A stretch of 8,112 nt of DNA. It comes from Acidimicrobiales bacterium. GTDB lineage: Bacteria > Actinomycetota > Acidimicrobiia > Acidimicrobiales > RAAP-2. Numbering within the stretch: position 1 is the stretch's first letter; each line of letters opens with the position of its first letter. The stretch covers positions 1 to 8,112 of the forward strand of contig JASHWO010000228.1 in NCBI GenBank assembly GCA_030044045.1, read 5' to 3'. Below are positions 1 through 6,084 of this stretch, in pieces. The notes beneath the pieces were generated by a model. That model saw only the letters and a program-made list of their open reading frames with translations, did no database searches and was not told where the DNA came from. The position numbers and the translations under genes were made by a program.

Positions 1-469
1 GGGCCTGCCACTGCGCCAGGGCGAACTGGGTCTGCTGGTCGAAGTAGTCGGTCATCGGGCCCGGGTAGTCGCCGGCCGCTGTCAGGATGTGCTTCAGCTG
101 GAGGACGTCGGCCCCCTGGTCGCCGAGGGTGAGCGACCGGAAGAACTGCACTGTGCCCTCTTCGGCGACGGCGTTCCGCCCGTTCAGGGCGAACAGCGTC
201 TGGCCGGCGTGCACTGTTGTGCCGTCGGTGGCGGTGACCGAGCTGACCAGGCCGGACGAGGCGGCGTCGACGTTCCGGATCTGCTTGCGGGCCAGCGTGC
301 CGGTAAGGGAGACCGTGTCCTGGAGGGTGCGGGCCTGCACCTTGCCGAAGACGACCACCTCGCCCGGCTTGGTGGCGCCGCCCGAGGTGGCGAAGGCCAC
401 CCCCACCCCGGCGGCGGCCAGGGCGACCACGACCACGGCGGCGGCGATCTTCTTGGTACGAGACGACAT
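1..469 (-). CDS. HlyD-like membrane-fusion protein with peptidoglycan-binding domain (partial)
   Basis: Only the first 156 residues are visible; the gene continues past the left edge. Residues 1-7 are basic and 8-27 form one Ala/Val-rich hydrophobic segment, so the protein is probably anchored in the membrane by its N terminus with the rest outside. Residues about 65-98 have the short beta/Gly pattern of a lipoyl-like hairpin (ASSGLVSSV, then DGTTVHAGQTLFALNGR). Residues about 113-156 match a PG_binding_1 domain (L-x-L-G-D-Q-G-x-D-V-x-x-L-K, then ALAQWQA). This architecture is known from periplasmic-adaptor-like subunits encoded beside MacB-type ABC exporters in Actinobacteria. The start is ATG at 469, with a run of seven G four bases upstream as a possible weak ribosome site. 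It follows the lipoprotein stop by 14 bp, so the two are probably cotranscribed. The exporter role is inferred, since no transporter gene is in view. Confidence 0.8.
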   Translation of the reverse strand, partial: MSSRTKKIAAAVVVVALAAAGVGVAFATSGGATKPGEVVVFGKVQARTLQDTVSLTGTLARKQIRNVDAASSGLVSSVTATDGTTVHAGQTLFALNGRNAVAEEGTVQFFRSLTLGDQGADVLQLKHILTAAGDYPGPMTDYFDQQTQFALAQWQA

Positions 470-483
470 CGAACCCCCCCGGG

Positions 484-1194
484 TCACTGGGACAGAGAGC
501 TTCCTATCTCGGCCTTGGCGGCGCAAGCCTGCAGGTCGGGGCTGGACAGGATGTTCTGGCCGGGCGGCGGCTTGAACCCCCCGATGTCCTGACCTGTCCC
601 GCTGCTCGCCCCGCCGGTTGTCGCGCTGAAGGAGAAGAGCAGCCCCTTCTGGTTCGGCTTCGGCTCGGGGATGCCCCACCCCCGGGCGATCATGCAGGTG
701 CGCCAGCGCAGGTACTCCTTGTTCTCGGTCTTGACCTGGGCCGGGGTCAGGTTGCTCTGGGCCGACTGGGCGACCTTCAGCGCCTGGAGGATGTTGCTCT
801 GGGCGGCGCAGGTGGTGAGGGCCTTGAGGTAGGCGGGGTTGTTCACCGCCGCGCCGCTCCCCAGGTTCGGGTCGGGGATCCCGATGAAGCCCTGCCCCGT
901 CCCGGTGAGGCACGACTGGAAGACGCCGATAGCGCTAAAGAGGGCGGTGGTCGGGTTCTGCTCGGCCAGGGGGATCGTGGTGGCCGTCACGCCGGCGTCC
1001 TTGCCGCCCTTGCCGTCGCCCGTCGGCAGATCGGCCTTCGGGATCTGGCCCGAGGCGATGTAGACCGGTGCCGCGCTCGGGCCCCTGCCGCCGCAACCGG
1101 CGGCCGTCGTTCCGGCGGCCGCCAGGGCCAGCAGCCCGAGCGCCCAGCGCGACCAGGATCGGCGTCGCAGCGCCGGTGGTTCCCCCTCTGGCAC
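484..1194 (-). CDS. Secreted lipoprotein with duplicated C...IP[DE]P...C module
   Basis: This is a 236-residue exported protein of unknown biochemical role. With the GTG start at 1194 it has Arg residues at 10-16, a hydrophobic core at 18-32 and a lipobox-like AAGC with Cys34 as the probable lipidation site; Ala rather than Leu at -3 is slightly unusual. A Gly/Pro/Thr-rich linker follows (35-80). The mature part holds two copies of one pattern: Cys95...GIPDP(105-109)...Cys129-AAQ and Cys167-M...GIPEP(174-178)...Cys224-AAK. This resembles the 'CMRxHGVPxFPDP' motif of actinobacterial lipoproteins found next to membrane-fusion proteins. The reading frame extends upstream to a GTG at 1305, but that start would overlap leuS and add an Arg-rich tail before the signal sequence. 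A TATAAG box 7 bp before GTG 1194 supports a leaderless start there. It is the first gene of the operon with the downstream HlyD-like gene. Confidence 0.75.
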   Translation of the reverse strand: MPEGEPPALRRRSWSRWALGLLALAAAGTTAAGCGGRGPSAAPVYIASGQIPKADLPTGDGKGGKDAGVTATTIPLAEQNPTTALFSAIGVFQSCLTGTGQGFIGIPDPNLGSGAAVNNPAYLKALTTCAAQSNILQALKVAQSAQSNLTPAQVKTENKEYLRWRTCMIARGWGIPEPKPNQKGLLFSFSATTGGASSGTGQDIGGFKPPPGQNILSSPDLQACAAKAEIGSSLSQ

Positions 1195-1201
1195 GCCGTC
1201 A

Positions 1202-1207
1202 CTTATA
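1202..1207 (-). promoter_or_regulatory. Putative -10 box of a leaderless transcript for the lipoprotein operon
   Basis: On the minus strand TATAAG (5 of 6 to TATAAT) lies 7 bp before the GTG at 1194, so the expected transcription start falls on or next to the start codon. No SD sequence lies between them. I see no good -35 hexamer, which is common in high-G+C actinobacterial promoters. Confidence 0.4.
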
Positions 1208-1283
1208 CCGCACGGAAGTGGCAGGCGCCCGTCCGGAGCCCGGCGGCCCCGCCCGGCCCGGCGGGGACCGCCCCGGTCGGCGG

Positions 1284-1289
1284 TAGCAT
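1284..1289 (+). promoter_or_regulatory. Putative -10 box (TAGCAT) for leuS
   Basis: TAGCAT fits the TANNNT -10 pattern and lies 9 bp before the leuS ATG. The intervening bases CCCCCGGCG contain no SD sequence, so a leaderless or near-leaderless leuS mRNA is likely. The -35 position has no recognisable hexamer. Together with the TATAAG box on the other strand, this makes the 104-bp gap a divergent promoter region. Confidence 0.35.
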
Positions 1290-1298
1290 CCCCCGGCG

Positions 1299-3881
1299 AT
1301 GGCACGGGCCTACGACGTCGACACGATCGAGCGAAAGTGGCAGCAGCGCTGGCGTGACGAGGGAACCTACGAGGTCGGCAACGACGACCCGCGCCCGCCC
1401 TTCTACGCCCTCTGCATGTACCCCTACCCGTCGGGCCCGGCCCACCAGGGCCACGTGCGGAACTACACCTTCGGCGACCTGGTGGTCCGCTACCAGACCA
1501 TGCAGGGCAAGGCCGTGCTCTCGCCCATCGGGTTCGACTCGTTCGGCCTGCCGGCGGAGAACGCGGCCATCCGGACCGGCACCCACCCCCGGATCTTCAC
1601 CGACGCCCGCATCGCCGAGCTGCGCCAGTCGATCGCCCGCCTCGGCGCGGTCTACGACTGGCGCCGGGAGGTCCGCAGCCACGACCCGTCGTACATCCGC
1701 TGGAACCAGGTGATCTTCGAGCGCCTGTTGGCCGCCGGCCTGGTGTACCGGCAGAACGCCCCGGTCAACTGGTGCCCGGGCTGCCAGACCGTCCTGGCCA
1801 ACGAGCAGGTGCTTCCCGACGGCACCTGCGAGCGGTCGGGCGACCTGGTGGAGATCCGCGACCTGGAGCAGTGGTTCTTCCGCATCACCACCTACGCCGA
1901 CGAGCTGCTGGAGGGGCTCGACGGCCTGGAGTGGCCGGAGCGGGTCAAGGTGATGCAGCGGAACTGGATCGGCCGGTCCGAGGGCGCCGAGATGGACCTG
2001 GCGGTGGTGGGGCGGGACGGCGCCGACGGCCGCCCGCCGCTGGCCCTGCGGGTCTTCACCACCCGGCCGGACACGGCCTTCGGCATGACCTACGCCGTGG
2101 TGGCCCCCGAGCACCCACTGGTGGACGAGCTCACCGCCCCCGGGCAGCGGGAGGCCGTGGACGAGCTGCGGCGGCGGGCGGCTACCGAGAGCGAGATCGA
2201 GCGGACGGCCAGCGCCGAGGGCGGGCGGGCCATCGAGCGACGGGGGGCCTTCACCGGGAGCCACGTGGTCAACCCGTTCGACGGCCGGGCGGTGCCGGTC
2301 TACGTGGCCGACTACGTCCTCATGGGCTACGGCACCGGGGCCATCATGGCGGTGCCGGCCGAGGACGAGCGGGACTGGGCCTTCGCCCAGGCCCACGGGC
2401 TGCCGGTGATCCGCACCGTGCGCCCGCCCGAGGGCTGGGACGAGCAGGGGGGCGGTGCCTACACGGGTGAGGGGGAGAAGGTCAACAGCGGCTTCCTGGA
2501 CGGGCTCGACATCCCGACCGCCAAGGCTCGGGCCATCGACTTCCTGGAGGAGAAGGGCCTGGGCGCCCGCAAGGTCAACTACCGGCTGCGGGACTGGCTG
2601 GTGTCCCGCCAGCGGTACTGGGGCTGCCCCATCCCCATCGTCCACTGCCCCGACCACGGGATGGTCCCCGTGCCCGAGGACCAGCTCCCGGTGCTGGCGC
2701 CGGACGACGTCGAGCTCGGCCCGACCGGCCGCTCGCCGCTCGCCGCCCACGAGGGGTTCCGCCGGACCACCTGCCCGATCTGCGGCGGGCCGGCCGAGCG
2801 GGAGACCGACACCATGGACACCTTCGTGGACTCCAGCTGGTACTTCCTGCGCTTCTGCGACCCTTTCGCCAGCGAGGCGCCGTTCGACCCGGCCGCCGCC
2901 GCCCACTGGATGCCGGTCGACCAGTACGTGGGGGGCATCGAGCACGCCATCCTGCACCTGCTCTACGCCCGCTTCTACACCAAGGCCCTGATCGACGTGG
3001 GGCTGGCCCCGGGGGTGGACCGCGAGCCGTTCCGCCGGCTGTTCACCCAGGGCATGATCCGGATGGACGGCACCAAGATGTCCAAGTCCAAGGGCAACCT
3101 GGTGGCCCCGGCCAAGTACTACGAGACGGTCGGGGCCGACGGGCTGCGGCTGTTCCACCTCTTCGTCGGGCCGCCGGCCGACGACTTCGACTGGACCGAC
3201 CAGACCGACCAGGTGATCGAGGGTTGCGGCCGCTTCCTCGACCGGCTCTGGCGGCTGGCCGCGCCCCGCCCGGGCGGTGACGGCGGCCACGGTGGCGGCC
3301 AACGCGGTGCCGCGGGCGCGGGCGCGGCTGCGGGCGAGGGCGGCGAGCCCGGCGGGGCCCCGGCCCGTGATGGCGACGAGACCCCGGAGGACCTGGCCGT
3401 GCGCCGGGCCACCCACCGCACCATCGAGCGGGTCACGGCCGACCTGGAGCGCTGGTCGTACAACACGGCGGTGGCCCACTGCATGGAGCTGGTCAACCTG
3501 CTCCAGCGCTACCAGCGGGACGGGAGTGGGCCGCACCGGGCGGTGCTGGACGAGGCCGGTGACGCCCTGCTCCTCCTGCTGGCTCCGATGGCTCCCCACG
3601 TCACGGCCGAGCTGTGGGAGCGGCGGCGCCCCGGCGAGCCGTCGGTGCACGCCCAGCGGTGGCCGAGCTTCGACCCGGCGCTGGCCGCCGAGGAGCGGGT
3701 CACCCTGGTGGTGCAGGTCAACGGCAAGGTGCGGGACCGCCTCGACGTCGACCCGCACATCGGTGAGGAGGAGGCACGGTCGGCGGCGCTGGCCTCGCCC
3801 CGGATCCGCCAGGAGCTGGGCGACCGGGCGCCCCGCCGGGTGGTGGTGCGCCCTCCCCGCCTGGTCAACGTCGTCGTGTGA
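1299..3881 (+). CDS. leuS: Leucine--tRNA ligase (LeuRS)
   Basis: Cytoplasmic class Ia synthetase that charges tRNA-Leu with leucine. The length of 860 residues is normal for bacterial LeuRS. The catalytic HIGH signature is HQGH at 49-52 in YPSGPAHQGHVRNYT, followed by PIGFDSFGLPAE. KMSKS is intact at 593-597. The CP1 editing domain is present: TTRPDT at 254-259 and GTGAIMAVPAEDERDWAF from 345, with Asp359 as the expected editing Asp. The zinc region has Cys159, Cys162 and Cys177, but the fourth ligand position is Ser180 (CERSG). The C-terminal end (VQVNGKVRDRL...) is the usual LeuRS C-terminal domain. Residues about 656-694 are a Gly/Ala-rich low-complexity insert between the catalytic core and the anticodon-binding helical domain. 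The ATG at 1299 is the only start that gives the standard N terminus. The gene is convergent with the toxin-antitoxin pair, 33 bp apart. Confidence 0.98.
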   Translation: MARAYDVDTIERKWQQRWRDEGTYEVGNDDPRPPFYALCMYPYPSGPAHQGHVRNYTFGDLVVRYQTMQGKAVLSPIGFDSFGLPAENAAIRTGTHPRIFTDARIAELRQSIARLGAVYDWRREVRSHDPSYIRWNQVIFERLLAAGLVYRQNAPVNWCPGCQTVLANEQVLPDGTCERSGDLVEIRDLEQWFFRITTYADELLEGLDGLEWPERVKVMQRNWIGRSEGAEMDLAVVGRDGADGRPPLALRVFTTRPDTAFGMTYAVVAPEHPLVDELTAPGQREAVDELRRRAATESEIERTASAEGGRAIERRGAFTGSHVVNPFDGRAVPVYVADYVLMGYGTGAIMAVPAEDERDWAFAQAHGLPVIRTVRPPEGWDEQGGGAYTGEGEKVNSGFLDGLDIPTAKARAIDFLEEKGLGARKVNYRLRDWLVSRQRYWGCPIPIVHCPDHGMVPVPEDQLPVLAPDDVELGPTGRSPLAAHEGFRRTTCPICGGPAERETDTMDTFVDSSWYFLRFCDPFASEAPFDPAAAAHWMPVDQYVGGIEHAILHLLYARFYTKALIDVGLAPGVDREPFRRLFTQGMIRMDGTKMSKSKGNLVAPAKYYETVGADGLRLFHLFVGPPADDFDWTDQTDQVIEGCGRFLDRLWRLAAPRPGGDGGHGGGQRGAAGAGAAAGEGGEPGGAPARDGDETPEDLAVRRATHRTIERVTADLERWSYNTAVAHCMELVNLLQRYQRDGSGPHRAVLDEAGDALLLLLAPMAPHVTAELWERRRPGEPSVHAQRWPSFDPALAAEERVTLVVQVNGKVRDRLDVDPHIGEEEARSAALASPRIRQELGDRAPRRVVVRPPRLVNVVV

Positions 3882-3886
3882 CCCCC

Positions 3887-3904
3887 CGGCCATACCACCG
3901 GCCG
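3887..3904. terminator. Possible weak bidirectional hairpin between leuS and the toxin gene
   Basis: CGGCC (3887-3891) and GGCCG (3900-3904) can pair around an 8-nt loop, 5 bp after the leuS stop and in the convergent gap. There is no U-run on either strand, so this is at best a weak terminator. Confidence 0.22.
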
Positions 3905-3914
3905 TCACCTCGCC

Positions 3915-4181
3915 TCATCGGTAGACGTCGCCGCGATGGTCGATGTGGGCTATCTCGACCTGCCGCCGGGCCTCATCGACGCGGTACACGATGCGGTAGC
4001 TCCCCCGTCGCGCCGAACGCAGGCCGGCGAACGGCCCACTCAGCGCACCGCCGACCCGGTAAGGCTGTTCGGCCAAAGGCCCGAAGATGAGCTCCACACA
4101 CGCCGCGCCGATCTTCTCGGGAAGTCGTAGGAGATCACGTTCGGCTCGTGCTGAGACTTGTACTTCGTACGGTCCGCTCAC
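3915..4181 (-). CDS. Type II toxin, RelE/ParE superfamily
   Basis: An 88-residue protein with the RelE-family layout. The N-terminal strand and helices read YEVQVSARAERDLLRLP (5-21), a conserved LSGPFAGLRSARRGSYRIVY segment spans 47-66, and the C terminus ends IDHRGDVYR (80-88). Family knowledge says RelE-like toxins cleave mRNA on the ribosome using basic and aromatic residues; Arg58, Arg63, His82, Arg83 and Tyr87 sit in the expected strands, so the toxin looks intact. The start is GTG at 4181, which overlaps the antitoxin stop by 4 bp, so translation is probably coupled to the antitoxin. RelE rather than ParE (gyrase inhibitor) is inferred from the C-terminal HRxDVYR ending. The order is antitoxin first, toxin second, and the toxin end converges on leuS. 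Confidence 0.88.
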   Translation of the reverse strand: MSGPYEVQVSARAERDLLRLPEKIGAACVELIFGPLAEQPYRVGGALSGPFAGLRSARRGSYRIVYRVDEARRQVEIAHIDHRGDVYR

Positions 4182-4447
4182 CGAGCGGAGAAACGAGCGC
4201 GCAATGCCTCGTTGTCCGCGACCCGGCCAGCGTCGAGGTCAGCCAGTCCTTCCGCGATGGCCTCCGTGGCCCCTGGGGTAGCTAGCAGGTCCACCGTTTC
4301 TTCGAGCGCGGCCAGGTCGTCGGTCGAGACCAGCACCACGGTCGGCCGTCCGTGTCGGGTGATCGTCACCCGGTCATGGGTCCGTTCCACCTCGCTCACG
4401 TACGTCGACAGTCGGTTTTTCATCTCACCCAGCGGCACCGTCGTCAT
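4178..4447 (-). CDS. Type II antitoxin, Phd/YefM family
   Basis: An 89-residue antitoxin paired with the overlapping RelE-type toxin. The N-terminal 55 residues show the Phd/YefM DNA-binding fold: VPLGEMKNRLSTYVSEV, then VTITRHGRPTVVLVSTDDL. The C-terminal part (about 55-89) is acidic and Ala-rich, ending ADNEALRARFSAR, as expected for the toxin-wrapping tail. The start chosen is ATG 4447. A longer version from TTG at 4465 would add six residues (LARVGT) that lie on the putative -10 box and are not part of the family fold. TAGAGT sits 7 bp upstream of the ATG, and GGA three bases upstream is too close to act as a good SD. Phd/YefM antitoxins usually repress their own promoter, and an inverted repeat overlaps this one. 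Confidence 0.88.
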   Translation of the reverse strand: MTTVPLGEMKNRLSTYVSEVERTHDRVTITRHGRPTVVLVSTDDLAALEETVDLLATPGATEAIAEGLADLDAGRVADNEALRARFSAR

Positions 4448-4454
4448 GGTTCCT

Positions 4455-4460
4455 ACTCTA
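4455..4460 (-). promoter_or_regulatory. Putative -10 box (TAGAGT) of the toxin-antitoxin operon
   Basis: TAGAGT fits TANNNT and ends 7 bp before the antitoxin ATG, suggesting a leaderless mRNA. Its outer TA is shared with an 18-bp inverted repeat, so a bound repressor would block this box. No clear -35 element is visible. Confidence 0.4.
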
Positions 4461-4476
4461 GCCAAAAGTCCGGCTA
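4459..4476. promoter_or_regulatory. Candidate autoregulatory operator of the toxin-antitoxin operon
   Basis: TAGCC (4459-4463) and GGCTA (4472-4476) form a perfect inverted repeat with an 8-bp centre, lying in the 42-bp gap between the oxidoreductase stop and the antitoxin start. Overlap with the putative -10 box and the known autorepression of Phd/YefM antitoxins make it a good operator candidate. Binding itself is inferred. Confidence 0.4.
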
Positions 4477-4489
4477 AACCGGCTTCCCG

Positions 4490-5512
4490 TCAGCCGTCCG
4501 CGCCCAGGTGGCGGAAGCCGGCGATCACCTGGCGCCACTGGGCGGCTGTGGTATCGCCGGGGGTGTAGAAGCTGAACCGGTCGACCAGGCCCCCGAAGCG
4601 GGCGGTCACCCGGGCCGGCACCTCCTCCGGCGGGCACACCACGGCGAACGCCTCCAGCACCTCGTCGGTGACCAGGTCGCCGATGGCGTCCCACTGGCCG
4701 CGCTTGGTCAGCGTGTGCAGCTCGGTCTGGAGGTCGCCCCAGCCGTGCAGGTCCAACACCGGGCGGTAGGCCGGGGTGGAGGCGTAGAAGGCGATCTGGT
4801 CCCTGACCGCCTTGGCCGCCCTGGCCATGTCCTCCTCGGTGGCCCCGGTCACCACGAACCCCGGGTAGGAGACCACCAGGTCGGCCCGGGTCTTGCCGGC
4901 CTTGGCGGCGCCGCGTTCGAGGGCCGGGATGCTCACCTCCCGCAGGTAGCGCTCGGTGGTGAAGGCGTGGACCAACATCCCGTCGCCCACCTCCCCGGCC
5001 ACCTCGGTCATCAGCTCGCCCACCCCGGCCAGCAGGATCTTCGGGTTCCCGTACGGGTTCGGCCCCGGGTCGAAGAACGGGGTCATCAGGGTGTGGGTGT
5101 AGAACTCGCCCCGGAAGGCCAGCGTCCCGCCGGTGGCCCAGCGCTCCCAGATGGCCCGGACGGCCAGGATCAGCTCGCGCATCCGCGGCGCCGGGTGGGA
5201 CCAGGGCATCGAGTAGCGCTTGGTGACGTGCGGCTTGATCTGGGAGCCGAGGCCCAGGATGAAGCGCCCGCCCGACAGCTCCTGCAGGTCGTTGGCCAGC
5301 ACGGCCAGGTTCATCGGGTTCCGGGCGAAGGCCACGGCGATCCCGGTGGCCAGGGTCAGGCGCTCGGTGGCCCCGGCGGCCACCGCCAGGGGGAGGAACG
5401 GGTCGTGGCTGGTCTCGGCCGACCACACCCCGTCGTAGCCGATCTCCTCGGCGGCCCGGGCCGCCTCGGCCATGCCCGTCGCGTCGAACCCGATGCCGCC
5501 GTCGATCTGCAT
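4490..5512 (-). CDS. LLM-class F420-dependent oxidoreductase (TIGR03617-like)
   Basis: A 340-residue TIM-barrel flavin/F420 enzyme of the luciferase-like monooxygenase superfamily, presumably cytoplasmic. Family features seen are EEIGYDGVWSAETSHDPFLPL (22-42), GIAVAFARNPMNLA (57-70) and LSGGRFILGLGSQIKPH (79-95), with a central PKILLAGVGELM-type strand-loop. The GIAVAFARNP...LGLGSQ combination is what I associate with the TIGR03617 subgroup, whose members are predicted F420-dependent but whose substrates are mostly unknown. Length is normal and nothing is broken. The start ATG 5512 gives the standard N terminus; TAGGGT lies 6 bp upstream and no useful SD is present, so the mRNA may be leaderless. 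The downstream toxin-antitoxin pair is on the same strand 42 bp away but appears to have its own promoter. The substrate cannot be told from context. Confidence 0.9.
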   Translation of the reverse strand: MQIDGGIGFDATGMAEAARAAEEIGYDGVWSAETSHDPFLPLAVAAGATERLTLATGIAVAFARNPMNLAVLANDLQELSGGRFILGLGSQIKPHVTKRYSMPWSHPAPRMRELILAVRAIWERWATGGTLAFRGEFYTHTLMTPFFDPGPNPYGNPKILLAGVGELMTEVAGEVGDGMLVHAFTTERYLREVSIPALERGAAKAGKTRADLVVSYPGFVVTGATEEDMARAAKAVRDQIAFYASTPAYRPVLDLHGWGDLQTELHTLTKRGQWDAIGDLVTDEVLEAFAVVCPPEEVPARVTARFGGLVDRFSFYTPGDTTAAQWRQVIAGFRHLGADG

Positions 5513-5518
5513 GCGGGC

Positions 5519-5538
5519 ACCCTACCAACGACCGGTCG
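5519..5538 (-). promoter_or_regulatory. Putative promoter of the LLM oxidoreductase with an adjacent palindrome
   Basis: Minus-strand TAGGGT (5519-5524) fits TANNNT and ends 6 bp before the ATG at 5512. Immediately upstream, CGACCGGTCG (5529-5538) is a perfect 10-bp palindrome in the space between -10 and the -35 position, where a regulator could bind. Short GC-rich palindromes arise often by chance here. Confidence 0.3.
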
Positions 5539-5724
5539 GGACGCCCCGCTGTCGACCACCGGAACCGAGTAGGGGACCGACTGGCCGACAGTGGTCGGGA
5601 TCGCCAACGCACGATGGTCCGTCCAGTTTCGCCTTCCCAAGGAGCAATTTGTCAAGAAGACAGGTGGAAAAATTTGGAGAGTAATGAGGCTGCGAGCGTC
5701 GACCTCGGTGAGTATCATCCGGCC

Positions 5725-5965
5725 ATCCCGACTGTGGTTCCAGTATGTGGGAAACCAAGGCGCTGGCGCCGGTCCGACGCGCCGAGCGACGAGGAGGACC
5801 GGGCGTGAGGAGGCGACCGGCGTCTGGACCTGAGGGTTTGGGTTCGCCTCGGCAACGCCCACCTCGGTCACGAAGGATCAGGAAGAGGGGCAGCACCGTC
5901 ACTACACTCCAATACCCTTCCCGCAGCAGTTCCTGTGCAGCCGGCGGCCTCGGCCGCCGTTTTTT
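5725..5965 (+). ncRNA. Candidate structured non-coding RNA or leader ending at an intrinsic terminator
   Basis: A -10-like TATCAT (5713-5718, 5 of 6 to TATAAT) would start a transcript near 5725. Downstream are inverted repeats able to fold as hairpins: TGGTTCC with GGAAACCA (5735-5757, one bulge), CCGGTCC with GGACCGG (5769-5775/5796-5802), and GAGGCGA with TCGCCTC (5810-5816/5844-5850). The stretch ends in a strong intrinsic terminator. No credible ORF fills it, so the terminator must end a non-coding RNA, a short leader or an unrecognised upstream transcript. The -35 is poor and 7-bp repeats are not rare in GC-rich DNA, so the RNA is a hypothesis; only the terminator is firm. Confidence 0.28.
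5942..5965 (+). terminator. Strong intrinsic (rho-independent) terminator
   Basis: CGGCGGC (5942-5948) pairs perfectly with GCCGCCG (5953-5959) around a CTCG loop, followed at once by six T (5960-5965). The other strand has no U-run, so it works only for plus-strand transcripts. It lies 210 bp upstream of the large secreted-protein start, with no coding gene before it on the same strand. It therefore either ends a small RNA or acts as an attenuator in a long leader. Confidence 0.8.
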
Positions 5966-6011
5966 CGCGAGAACAGTATGGCGCCGGAACCTCCCACATG
6001 ATTTCCTTAGG

Positions 6012-6033
6012 CTCCACACCGCTCACGGTGGAG
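6012..6033 (+). other. Hairpin in the upstream region of the secreted-protein gene
   Basis: CACCG-CTCA-CGGTG (6017-6030) forms a 5-bp stem with a tetraloop, extended by CTC (6012-6014) with GAG (6031-6033) across a 2-nt bulge. No T-run follows, so it is not a terminator. It may be a leader structure or chance. Confidence 0.3.
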
Positions 6034-6084
6034 GGCGACACTCAGCCCGGCGGACCATGCATCTCGCATCAGACAGGAGTAGCA

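Noticed and set aside
87..592. Two overlapping plus-strand frames of 162 and 167 codons near the left edge
   Set aside because: Both are antisense to the membrane-fusion protein and the lipoprotein end, overlap each other and show no domain or signal sequence.
1195..1305. Longer lipoprotein from GTG 1305 (273 residues)
   Set aside because: It would run over the leuS start, places 37 polar Arg/Gly-rich residues before the signal sequence and ignores the TATAAG box next to GTG 1194.
1203..3908. A 901-codon open frame on the minus strand covering the whole of leuS, longer than leuS itself
   Set aside because: It lies antisense to an unmistakable leuS. Its composition (Val, Gly, His, Arg, Pro, Ala-rich) is what a reverse frame of GC-biased codons gives, and no domain is recognisable.
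4508..5572. 354-codon plus-strand frame opposite the LLM gene, and a 384-codon minus-strand frame in a second phase
   Set aside because: Shadows of the LLM oxidoreductase: GC-driven openness, repetitive Gly/Arg/Pro/His composition, no family match, whereas the 340-residue frame is a complete LLM protein.
5650..5655. Perfect TTGACA on the minus strand, a possible -35 for the LLM gene
   Set aside because: At spacings of 16-18 bp there is no -10-like hexamer (GCGAAA and neighbours), and the TAGGGT box next to the start explains the gene better.
5522..6019. 165-codon minus-strand frame in the intergenic region
   Set aside because: It overlaps the LLM promoter, has no ribosome site or domain I can see, and its N-terminal part is the reverse complement of the intrinsic terminator region.
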